In this document: in pieces, positions 49,178-59,641 of the stretch | How positions within the stretch are numbered: the first letter of the stretch is position 1 | Layout: every line of letters starts with the position of its first letter | Assembly: GCA_001792895.1 (NCBI GenBank) | Contig: MARA01000069.1 | Span: forward strand, 1 to 64,000 | Reading direction: 5' to 3' | DNA length: 64,000 nt | Source: Lentinus brumalis | Taxonomy: Eukaryota > Basidiomycota > Agaricomycetes > Polyporales > Polyporaceae | The notes under the pieces: generated by a model | Database searches by the model: none | What the model was told of the DNA's origin: nothing | Seen by the model: the letters and a program-made list of their open reading frames with translations, nothing else | Program-made: the position numbers and the translations under genes

Positions 49178-50500
49178 AACGCTCTTCTCCCTTTCTCCCC
49201 TCGCTCTCTCACTTACCACTCGTTATTTTGTTTATTGCTATCTCATCCCCGCTCTCCGATCGCAGATATCTTCTTGGCCTTGCCCTCCCCAGGTGAGGTC
49301 TTCGTCCGTCATCTTGGTTTATCGCTTTGATCACCGTCTCTCGTCTCTGTACCATTGTATCACTACCCGGCGACGCGTCGCACTGTATCGATTATTCCCG
49401 GGCGCCCCAGGCGGCGCCCGGCGGCTCTGGGAGGATGGAAGATAAGTATCAGTAGTAGTTACCCAACGTTTCGCAGCACCCACCAGTCTGGAGGACCATT
49501 GGCCGTTACACCCACTTGTCCCGCCGTCTCCTACATTCCACTAGGTTATTTTCCGCGTCCCCGGATATCTTCACTTTATTCCTGTGATTACTTACTTCTG
49601 TTTCCTGTTCCCGCGCATTACCTACCTTCCCGTTAGTCCCACCCGCCTACTCACGGATGACGAAATCGAAATAGACATATACGTACGTTCCCGGTTCGCA
49701 GTCTCGTGAGCGCGTCTTCGCTCGCCAAAAGACTTGCGTTTGCACCCCGTTTCTGGCGCGGACCATGCGCTCAGGAAGCCCGCTGCGACGTAACCCAGAG
49801 CGCATTTGGTGCACCTGGTTCCTGGGGCGAAGTCGAGGCCCCGAGACCGCGGGGCTGCGGAGGCTTGATTGAGGGACCACGGCACAAGAGTACGCCGGCG
49901 AGTGCACGGTGCAAGTCCGGAATCCGGATGCCTCCGCACCCGCACCCGCACCCGCACCCACACCCGTATGCGCGCAATGATTTCCATAAGCTGTTAAGGT
50001 TGGGATTTATGTCAGCACGGCGGGCGCGCAGGACTGGACTGAGAACATATCTTTCCATCAGCATTCAGCCGTCAGCCGACGCGGGGAATACAAGGCCGTG
50101 GGTTGGGGCTCGCGCACAGTGCACCGTGCACAAGGGATTGGGCGGTTCGTCGGACTCTGGAGTCTGGAGGGCGCCCGGCCGTGCCGTGACCCGTCGTCAG
50201 GACGTGTATCGCGGAGTGTACGAGGGCGGAGATGAGGAGCGGAGAGCGTAGCTCGCGCCTAGAACTCGACGTCGATGGGAGCGTGCCCGGCTCCCTTGTT
50301 CTATGCATGGTGGACGCCTGCGGGAATAGAGAGATGCGGGAAAACTGAGGAGCCTCGTGGACGTCCTGAGTCCCATGGCCCAGCAGCCAGGAGCATTCAG
50401 GCGCATGCCCCGAGATTCCCTGCATTCAAAGACGGATGAGAAGTGCGAAGACCATATCGCGGCTGCACATCGTGCGCACGCGCACAAGAGGCATCGTCGA
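49178..50500. other. Intergenic region 3' of the HMG gene
   Basis: No convincing gene. It includes a pyrimidine-rich 3' flank and a hexamer microsatellite at 49935-49967. Overlapping frames at 49622-50508 are low in complexity. Confidence 0.4.
49935..49967. repeat. (CACCCG)n microsatellite
   Basis: About five copies of a CCGCAC/CACCCG hexamer, the last ones drifting to CACCCA. Confidence 0.9.
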
Positions 50501-50709
50501 GAAAGCAAATCGGATACGGTGGTAAGTCGACACAGAGGGGTGCAGGTCTCATTACGACATAACGCGCCTGTAGTATGACGGTGAGCGATCCTCCGCCGGC
50601 GGTCAAGACGTCAAGAGACACACCTTTGTGGCGTTCGTTGCGTTCGGGATGTCTGCCCAACAAGCGTATAACATGTGCGTCTACGTGCGCTCGTCCCACA
50701 GCCTTCAAC

Positions 50710-50975
50710 ACGTGTTCCGTAACGGCGGGTAGCCCGCCTACGGAAATAGGCAAGTGTGGGGAAACGGCGGAGGGGAGGCAGGATTCGAGAGAGGGAGTGT
50801 TGTCAGCGAGCGTGGGATGACGTACGATACTCACCTTCGGGCCATGGTCCATCTCGCGCCGCCTCGTCCGCTTCGTCTTGGGCAAATGTCGAAAGTCCTG
50901 ATTTGGATACGGGGAGAAGACGATGCCGGGTGCATTGCGAAATGAATGCGGGAAGAAGATGGCCGAACGAGGCAC
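50710..50975 (-). CDS. Small unrecognised protein
   Basis: Exon 1 (50975-50835) encodes a clean N-terminus (MPRSAIFFPHSFRNAPGIV, then SPYPNQDFRHLPKTKR). It is followed by an intron with GTGAGT at 50834-50829 and a TAG acceptor at 50738. In phase, the next exon gives only AGYPPLRNTC and a stop, for a protein of about 57 residues. If the splice differs, the product could continue (LLGRHPERNERHK in another frame). The aromatic- and proline-rich, basic composition does not identify a family. Confidence 0.35.
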
Positions 50976-53623
50976 ATTGTCGGGTGGAGGGGCCGCTTCG
51001 CGAAGATGGCGCTCGGAGGTAGTAGAGTGAGAACATCATTGACCGTACTGGGCGAGGCGCGACGTTTGACAGCTCCGGGGAGACCACCACCGCAAGGCTG
51101 CCAAGCTCGTGTCCACAGCGTGCAAGAGGATTGTCAAAGACGACGGGATGGACAACGTAGTCGCACAGAGCAGGAAGTCCTGGGGGCAGAAAGAGGGCGA
51201 ACGGGTGGAAGCCAGCCGTTATATGGTTTGCCCGCAGAGAATAAAGAAACCCTGTCTGTGAGAGGAACGATCAGCTATCACTCTGAGCGCGACCCTAAGG
51301 TTGCAACGAGGAAGCACGGAGGAGGGGAACGAGGCGCACTGTGGGCGCACTGTCCCATGCACGAGGCTCGGAGGCGCATAGGCGCCCTGATTGTCGAGAG
51401 CGAACGTTATGCACGGATTCCGCGACATATGAGCACCTCAATACACGAATGATGCATGCACCGCTGAGCGTTGGAAATGAATGAAGGGGTATAGAGCAGT
51501 CAAACCGACAGAAACTGTCCGGAAAGCATTGCACTCACCATTGACTGCCCATACGACAGTGAATGACTGCATAGATCAACCGTAACTCCGGGGGCGGGAG
51601 AAGTACAAGGCAGGCCAAACTGAGCTAGTGCCCGGTCGCGATTTCCGCTTCGACAGGCGGGAGCGGTGGACCCACATCGGCAAACACGTTCCTTGTCTGT
51701 TCTAGCGTTGATTCCTGAGGGGGGAGACTGCACGAGTAGTGTCATCGAGCCAGGGTGTGAGGACCGAGGGGTAGAGGGGGACTGAACGTTGTGAAGGTCG
51801 CACAGACGTTTCAGCAGGGTCAGGTATAAGAGACAGCGTCAAGATAGAGCGCTGCGGTACAGGCCTGCCACAACGAGGCTCTGGATGTCGGGTTGTGGCC
51901 AGCAGGGTCGAACATGAGGTCAGGCGTGAAGAGTTGTGAAGCCGTGGGCGCGACTAGAATAGGTCGTAGCTTCTCAGTCCTAGGCTAAGCCTTCCCTATA
52001 GGGCCTCAGTGGCGCAGAACGAGCGCGGCGGTAGAGGGGTGGGAGCCGAGTTACTTGGACGGTGTTGCTAGGTGCCACTGGATGATCTTCGCTGGTCTGA
52101 CTTGTCTACCCTGAGACAATCCAACGTCAGCCTGAGACAACTTCTGCGGCCTCGTGAAGGAATGGGATACTGGACATACGTCCATGCTCCTGCGACGCGA
52201 GCGTTGGCTGCCGAAAGCGCCTTTGGCGATGCTGAGAGCATCAAACCACAACCGCCGCGTAGCCACCACTATGTGAGAGAGCACTGTCGGCGTCGGCGTA
52301 TGACCGCACACTTCACACTGTACTTATATAGCTGCTAGGCGGCCGACAGAGGCTTACCTCATCGCGTTTTAAGTCCAAGGTCACTGAACTTGGACAGGAC
52401 TGCCCCATTGTCAGAAAAGGAAGGTTAGGAATGCAACCGCATGCTGGTTACGCTTGGCACACGCACCATATAATGGAGGCCACGCGCGACTCTAAGGCTG
52501 ACGAGTTCAAGTTCGTTGCAGAAGAATGGAAACGCACGTTATATCGTGAATATTGATCACGGTTGATAGCATCCAGGATGTGATGAGCAGGTGACAAGTG
52601 CTGGCATAGTGGCAATCGCGAGGCGTAATCAAGATTTTGGGCACGGTGATCAAAGTCGCATCAGTGCGAACTCGACGCCGCGTCACTGGTCGAATGTGCG
52701 CTTCCTGGCCGTTAACGTTAGCTAGCAGACGGGGACGAGACATTGAAGCTCTGGACGCAAATGATCGCTTTCCGAAGGGTCCCACAGGTTTCGACGGCCA
52801 ATGTTACTTGCGCTGCGACATACACCCTCGTCCCGCTCGTCACTCTGATGCGGGACCTTGCCCCACAAGTGGATCGTAACACGATGAACGAAGATATGTT
52901 CGTGTTGATACTCTACCTCTGTATTCCCGATGTATCGCTCTCCCCAATGGATCAAGACTTGAGACGCACCTTTATTCGGACAACCAATGCTAGCCAGCGC
53001 TGCGTCTCATCCACTCCACCACATCTAGCAGAACTTCAAACCCAGGATTCTTGCGATCCCCAGCGCGACGCGAGGGTTCCTCGCGATCGATACCATAGAC
53101 TGTTCGGTGTGTCAAAATGACATCCTATACGTTCGGGGAAGGAGATGTTGGAAGAGGACAAGAGGAGAGAAAGAGCCAACCGGGCGCCGCGTCCTGGCGC
53201 CGCGATATGCGGTAATTCCCGACGGCGGGTGAGAACACGTGGATATTACTTACACAGCCACAAGGTGGACATTGACTGCGGCGGGAGCTCGATGAGTGCA
53301 TTGAAGTGTTTCTTGTGGTTAAGTAGTTCGCATTCCGTTTTCAAACTGGCAACCGGGAGTGTAGCCGTGCAGTACTCGATTATTGACGACGTGTTCATAG
53401 TCATGTAAGTAGTCTCTCCCAGATGAGTGAGATAAGATTAGATCCTGGGTATACTGACCCAAAGATAAGATCGCTGAATTTGACTCGCTCCTCGACACAA
53501 CTGACACCATGATGATGCAGTCGGCGGCCGCACCTGTAAAACTTGTCCATTACCACGATCCTAGAAGCGAGGTCTCTCGCGTACACTCTCCCTCTTCTTC
53601 CTTCAACCGCTCTATACTCCAAG
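50976..53623. other. 2.6-kb stretch without a convincing gene
   Basis: Only short frames are present, the longest being 52743-53120 (plus, 125 codons) and 50946-51452 (plus, 168 codons), neither with a recognisable domain. It includes the upstream region of the cystathionine gamma-synthase gene; 53560-53620 is pyrimidine-rich, as expected for a fungal leader. Confidence 0.4.
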
Positions 53624-56600
53624 ATGAGTCTAACGGCGACGTACACGAAGAATGACCAGCAGGTCGCAATGGGCCTGCCCGTCCCACCTTTCACGGCGCA
53701 CGCCATCTCGGTCTCTCTGCCGACCTGGAGGGACAACGTGGACTACGAGGAGGGCAACAAGCGGGTGGTCGATGCGCAGGTCTCCGGTTACCCGCGGTTC
53801 TTCATCCACTTGAGCATTCAGAAGGTACGTCGTCATACCATGCTGTCTTTCCTATGGGACGTGTCTTGCGTCATACAAGTCCATGAGGCCTAGGAGCTGG
53901 GTTGGATGGATCGCGTGACGTGACGGCGCAGTTTGGTGGGGAGTAGGATGCGGCCCCAATGGGAAGGGAGGAGCTTCGGGGTGCCTCCCATGCGATATCA
54001 AGCGATGCAACAGTGAGCCAGAGGACCTGGAGTTGCTGGAGTTGCGCTACAGCTTCTAGTGGTGCGATGCGAAGCGACATACCACGGATCTCGAGTGTTC
54101 CTTGCTGCCCAGATGCCCGACTTGTCGTCCATTCGTTTGGTGCACGCAGGCAGAGCCGGATCTGTACCCTCACACCGGAGAGTCAACTCCTTGGTGTGTG
54201 CGTCAGACGGATCGTCCGCCGTCTTGTAGCAAACAACCTGTGCGTCATACAAGAGACGCCTCGCGTTTGCTTCGGCGGGTGCCATCAGAACATGTGCGAT
54301 TCTGTAGGCCATTCGATGGTCGCTGACAGATGGGCATGGGTCTGCCGCGACACTGGTCGCGCAGGTGGAACTCGGAGCAGTCCTGTGGTACGAGACCCAA
54401 GCAGAAGTCGAGCATCGCGCCAAGACGGCGATCCGTGAGGCCACAGAGATTCGCGGAAAGGCAAGGATACGACATGTAACTGTGATTGTTAGGCTGAGGA
54501 GGGGCTTTGACCTGCATCGGTATTCGGATCTCATGATAGACGTATCAGACGAGATTCTTGTCGGGGGACAAGCCATTTGGCCTGTTCGATATGACCCGCC
54601 TGCCCCGACAAGCCATCACCGATGCCCGACGCGTTTCGACCGTCATCCCGCTCGCAACCACCGTTGCCCGCCTTGCGACACTCCGTTTCGGGACTCCGCT
54701 ACGCTGCCATTGCGAACATGTTTCTCGTATTCGCTCCAGCATCGTGCGCGCTGTCAGGCTTGAATACTGATTCGAGCCTGGGAGCGGGCACTTTCGAGCC
54801 CGAACTCGGCTGCTGATGTGGCACAGCAGCGTAGTGGAAATGCACTCCCCAGATAACCGATAACTCAGGTTGGGTCAAGTTTTCACCGTTGCGGGGCCTA
54901 AGCGCACGCCAAATTCAAGGGAGATTATGCTCCGCCTGGACGAAACATCGCTTTCACAAACCAAGGTCCCTAGCGGTGCACGTTGTGAGATGTGGCGGGC
55001 CTAATCGACTTGCTAGAGACAGCCTGTTGGCAGACATCGATTATGTCCACGCGGCGCCCACGAGCGATTCATGTGCTGGACCGTCCGCGGACAACTCCCC
55101 GATTCTCTGCACCGTTTGCATGTTGTTTCCAGAGACGCATCCTCTGTCGGACAACCCTCCCAGTCACTCGGACCTTCTTCTCAACTTTAGTGCCGTATCG
55201 ACTGTATGTCATTCACATGCTCACGGGCTATTCAATCCAGCTCGCGCGGATATGTGAACAGAAGTTCGGCGTACAAGGCGAACGGTGTCTCCTCTGCCCA
55301 ACGCGCAAGATTGCAGAGCAATGCCGTGCGTTCATGATCGACCGGTCCACGAAGGCGGGATCCGCAGTACCCGTCCGCCTCGTGCAGTTCACGATCTGCC
55401 CAGAGCAGGAAGATGCTTCGACGTCTTGCGTGGAGCTCCACATCGTCCTGTTCCCCAAGGATTCGTTCCCTCTCGCGAAGCAGTTCTGGCAACACACCGG
55501 TATCTGCATCTCTTCCCGCCTCGCGGAGCGGTGTCTCTCTCTGCTTGGAGAAGACACCGGAAGCCCCGGAAGCCCCCAGGCTCCCACCCCTGCACCCGGT
55601 CGGCCACCCGTGAAGCCCGGCAACCGACACTACTCCGCAAAGAGCCTTGGCAAGTCGCCGCCTCCCTCTCCGTCTGTCCTGCAAGCTCGCTTTGGCCACT
55701 CCACCGCTGAATCGTCCGTCGAGCCTCTGAGCAAGGACCACTTCAACTACGTCGAGGAGCGCTACGGCCGCAACTTGCCCCTCGAGTCGGCCGCGGCAGC
55801 GAAGCGCGCGATGCGGCGCCGCATAGCTGGCGTGCTCGTGCGGGACACGCCCAAGGACTGGTCCACCGCCGGTGGGCAAGAGGCTGAGCTCGGACCGAGT
55901 ACGCGTGGCGTGGAGGGCGTAACCGAGGACGACGTGTACCTATACCCCACCGGCATGGCTGCGATCTGGAGCGGACACCAACTGGCTCTTGGGGCTCTCC
56001 TTCCGGCGAAGAGCGTGTGCTTCGGGTAGCTATCCCCTGCATCCCGTTTTGCGGACTGCATACTCAGCCGACCTTCTAGTTTCCCATACACGGACTCGCT
56101 GAAGTGCCTCGAGAAGTGGGGACCGGGCTGCCACCACTTCGGGCACGGGCTCGACGACGATATCGACGAGCTCGAAAAGCTGCTGGAGCGGGAGTCGCAG
56201 CAGTCTGCCGGACGGACGGTGCTCATGCTCCTCACGGAGTTCCCGTCGAACCCGCTCTTGCGGTCAGCGGATTTGCCGAGGCTGCGGAAGCTCGCCGATA
56301 AATACGACTTCCTCGTCATGGTCGACGAGACGATCGGGAACTTCGCCAACGTCGAGGTGTTGCCCTACGCGGACATCGTCGTGAGCAGCCTCAGCAAGGT
56401 CTTCAGCGGCGACGCGAACGTCATGGGCGGCAGGTACGTACCTCTCAGTCCACTTCTCGATCCGAGCTCACCTGTTCACCCCTCAGCCTCGTCTTGAATC
56501 CGCAAGGACGGCACTACGCCGAGCTCAAAGCGTACATGGCCGCGAACTTCGAGGATGTGTACTTCGACGAAGACGCGATCTACATGGAGCGCAACTCGCG

Positions 56601-57087
56601 CGACTTCCGCCGGCGTATCGCGGTCATCGACGACAACACGCTCGCCGTCTGCGAGCTCTTCCACGCGCGCTCGCTCGCCGCCCCGTCTCCGCCTCCCGCC
56701 GCCGCCGTCAAGGCCGTGTACTACCCCAAGTGGATCACGCCGCACAACTACAACAAGTGCCGCGTGCGGCGCTCAGACGGGGAGTTCGCCGGGGGCTACG
56801 GCGGGCTGTTCTCGCTAACGTTCACAAGCCTCGAGGCGTCCAGGGTGTTCTTCGATACCCTGCCGTGCATGAAGGGCCCCAGTCTGGGCACGAACTTCAC
56901 CCTGGCGTCGCCGTATACCATCCTCGCGCACTACGCGGAGCTCGACTGGGCTGCGGGATGGGGCGTGGAGGAGGGCTTGGTGCGCGTCAGCGTCGGCATG
57001 GAAGACAGGGAGACGTTGCTGCGCGGCTTCGAGGAGGCGTTGCGTGCGGCCGAGGCGGTCGTGCAGAAGCCCGAGGAGGCGCAATAG
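53624..57087 (+). CDS. STR2: Cystathionine gamma-synthase, long fungal form
   Basis: There are four exons: 53624-53824, 55241-56025, 56080-56433 and 56487-57087, giving about 646 residues. The enzyme joins an activated homoserine and cysteine to cystathionine in methionine biosynthesis. The fungal N-terminal domain is clear ([19 protein letters not shown], then [14 protein letters not shown] and [10 protein letters not shown]). A proline-rich spacer ([12 protein letters not shown]) follows. The PLP fold starts around [11 protein letters not shown] and [26 protein letters not shown] supplies the aspartate that contacts the cofactor, and [17 protein letters not shown] supplies the lysine. The C-terminus is intact. 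Introns 2 and 3 are 54 and 53 bp, but intron 1 is 1416 bp. The symbol follows the yeast orthologue and is inferred. Confidence 0.93.
53825..55240 (+). other. 1416-bp first intron of the gamma-synthase gene
   Basis: The splice GTACGT...TCCAG joins SIQK to LARICEQ in frame. The intron is more than twenty times longer than its neighbours. It contains a 12-bp direct repeat, GCGTCATACAAG, at 53868-53879 and 54242-54253. It also has an open plus-strand frame at 54365-54763 starting [20 protein letters not shown], which I cannot name. An inserted element is likely, but no terminal repeats were found. Confidence 0.7.
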
Positions 57088-57477
57088 AGCGGTGGCGATG
57101 GGAGTACGACACCGCTGGGATAGGGACGCTAGATCTCGTGTTGTAGCATAGTGAGGTGCGTGGACGTCCGTTCAACCCGGACAGGAGCATTGTACGAGAA
57201 GTGTATCGTTTACTTAGTATGAATACAGTACCATCCAACTGGCTAAAGCGAGGTTCGATATCGTGGAGCTACCGCCATCAGAACTCGTTCCGAGACTTAG
57301 GGGTTGGATCGCCGGGATCTCTTCAATTCTCCCCTGTTCAACAAATGCACCGCCTCATCCTCCTCCGCTGTATTATCATTACCGAGTTGGAACTTCCGCC
57401 ATACTGTTCGCGGCAGATATATAAGTGCAGTCACATCGCATTCCCGCAAGTGAGTCTGCCTCGCCCCTCCTGCAGCT
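57088..57477. other. Intergenic region before the intact P-loop gene
   Basis: No gene is seen. It contains the 3' flank of the gamma-synthase and the promoter of the next gene; TATATAAG at 57417-57424 lies about 55 bases before its ATG. Confidence 0.45.
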
Positions 57478-59443
57478 ATGTCCGCAAGCCCACCAGCACT
57501 AGCTTTCAACGCCATATCACAGCCTGAGCATGCCCACGTCAACAAAAAGGTACGGCTTACCAGGGTGCGCAGAACAGTCAGATGCCTCCCATCCTACCCC
57601 TAATCACTAGCCGATGTTAGGTCTCGAACTGGACGCAGTGTCTCGATGACTTCTGGATAGCATTCATGAAAGATTGGTGGGGCGACGCTGGCCAAGCACG
57701 GCTCCTGTCTGACGACGACATCATCAGAGTAGAACAGATGGAAGTTCTGGATCACTTCGGCCTCCTCGTCAAGACCGATGGCAAGCTCTACGTGCGCGAA
57801 GAGTATAAGATGATGTTTGCTCGCCTATCCAACGCTCGTAAGACAGATACGCCATGCGTTATCCCCGGTGTCGTTCTCACTGGGAACCCGGGTACGGGTA
57901 CGTCTCTTCAATCCTCCTCGGCGAAACTTGTCTTGTCTGACATGTCGGCGGATGCTAGGCAAGTCCTGTTGTGCCGTATACGTCCTGCTCCGCTGCTTGG
58001 CCGCTGAGCAGGCTGTCATCTTCTTCACGTCGAAGGGGGAGGCATTATACTTTGACAAGGAGGGCATTCGCACCTGTCCGACTGCAGACGTCAACGCTCC
58101 GAGCGCCCTCGCTGGCATGACTTGCGCTACTCCTGAAAGCCGCATTCTGTCTCTCATAGACTCCCCCGAAGAGGCGGGTTCGGTTTCCCCGGCGATTCTC
58201 AGCGCATTTTCCTTCTTCGTTCTCTTCGCCTCACCGGGTCATTCGATGTACAAGGGCCGTCTCAAAGTGTTTGGCGACGGGAGACTATGGTTCATGAAGC
58301 CGTGGGGGGTCGAAGAACTCCTGACGATGTGCTAGTTGTTCACACTTACTATCCTTGTCTCATACTCATGATGTCTCTAGATTGACGACTCCAGGCTTGA
58401 TGCCGACCTCCGACCTCACGTTCAATATCGAAGAAGTGCGGAAGCTTCGGCGGCAGTATGGCCCATGTCCGCGCGATATCGTTGAAGCACTGGCGGATCC
58501 GGTGAAGTTCGAAGAGGACCTCCAAGACGTCATCGAGTCGCTCAGCATGGATAGCATCATCAAGCTTGTCCAGGCAGCGTCGACAACAACTTCCATCGCC
58601 TCCGACAAACTCCTCATGGTGTCGAGGTCTAATGCGATAGACCCTACTGTCCTGCGAGACGATAGGGATGTTGTTACCTTCAAGACCGCGTCAGTGGTAG
58701 ATGGGATCAGGGCCAGATACAAGCTGCTTGAGCTCCAGGACGCAAAGCGACACCATTCAGCTTGCAGAGCCATGCACACCGCAACGCTCGCTGGTATCTC
58801 GTTCGAGGGCTTGGCTCTCATGCTGCTCTGCCACGGCAGTGCTGACTTCGGTATGTGCGCAGAGTATTCCCGCATGACCCAAGGCTCGGCTCAGACCGCG
58901 GTCCCGCGCCGATTCGAATATCATGCCGGTCACTCGGGCAGTACTCTGCGAATAGCGGAGGACCGGGCGATAGAGCTTGTCGAGGGCGAAACTACTCTGA
59001 TGGAGCCTTGCTCCCTCTCATCTGCCAGGTTCCCCGACATCCCGACGCCGATGCCCTTCATCAGGTATCGGCGTGCCGCGGAGGCGGACGTTACGCCCGG
59101 TTTCTGCTTCGTCCCCACGGCACCACAAGATGCTCTCTTCGACGCTTACTTCCTGACCGTCACTGGCCAGTCGGTCACCCTCTGGATCGTACAAGTTACC
59201 GTCCATCGCACTCACGCGAGGGGCTTGGTGGCCGTCAAAGAGTTGGTCAGGAGGGCGAAACAACGATTTCCACAGGTCGTCGTGAAGTATTTGCTGATCG
59301 CGCCCACTGTGGGAGAGAGATTGTCAGTGCAGTGGAGCATGTCGAAGGAGTTGAGTGAGGTGGAAGGCGAGGTGTTCGTCCAGTTTGTCTACAGCTACCC
59401 CGCCTTGACTGTGGAAGACACTATCCGGCCAGGTTATTACTGA
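57478..59443 (+). CDS. CR-effector-like P-loop NTPase with nuclease-like C-terminus
   Basis: There are four exons: 57478-57549, 57621-57897, 57959-58328 and 58381-59443, giving about 593 residues. After a short header, the WIAFMKDWWGDAGQARLL block leads to Walker A, GNPGTGKS, which is split by intron 57898-57958. LLRCLAAEQAVIFFTSKGEA follows. The middle contains ILTTPGLMP and a helical region. The C-terminus (DALFDAYFLTVTGQSVTLW, VQVTVHRTH, VVKYLLIAPT, then FVQFVYSYP) resembles the restriction-endonuclease-like module of Crinkler-RHS proteins, with D...QVT as candidate active-site residues. Such proteins are found in oomycetes, fungi and trypanosomes as effectors or in genome conflict. The donor GTGCTA of intron 3 is weak. 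This is the intact paralogue of 23756-31611. Confidence 0.75.
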
Positions 59444-59641
59444 GTTAACGTGCGACTCTCATGAGTGTGCATGCGACTGTGTCTGAACAGCGCGACGGGT
59501 GGGCCCATGGGTACAATTGTTCGGCGCCGCCTTCGACTCTTCGACTATTCAAGCCGGGATAGAAGCAGTGTACAAGAAACGTATCGTATGGTATAAATAC
59601 AGTAGCATCAAACTATCCTCGCCTATATCCCAGAATCAATG

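Noticed and set aside
51960..52060. Possible tRNA-like segment (cctcagtggcgcagaa)
   Set aside because: I could not form an acceptor stem or a T-arm with the invariant bases.
58840..58900. An extra intron (GTATGT) in the intact P-loop gene
   Set aside because: The frame is open through it and no convincing acceptor with a branch site follows.
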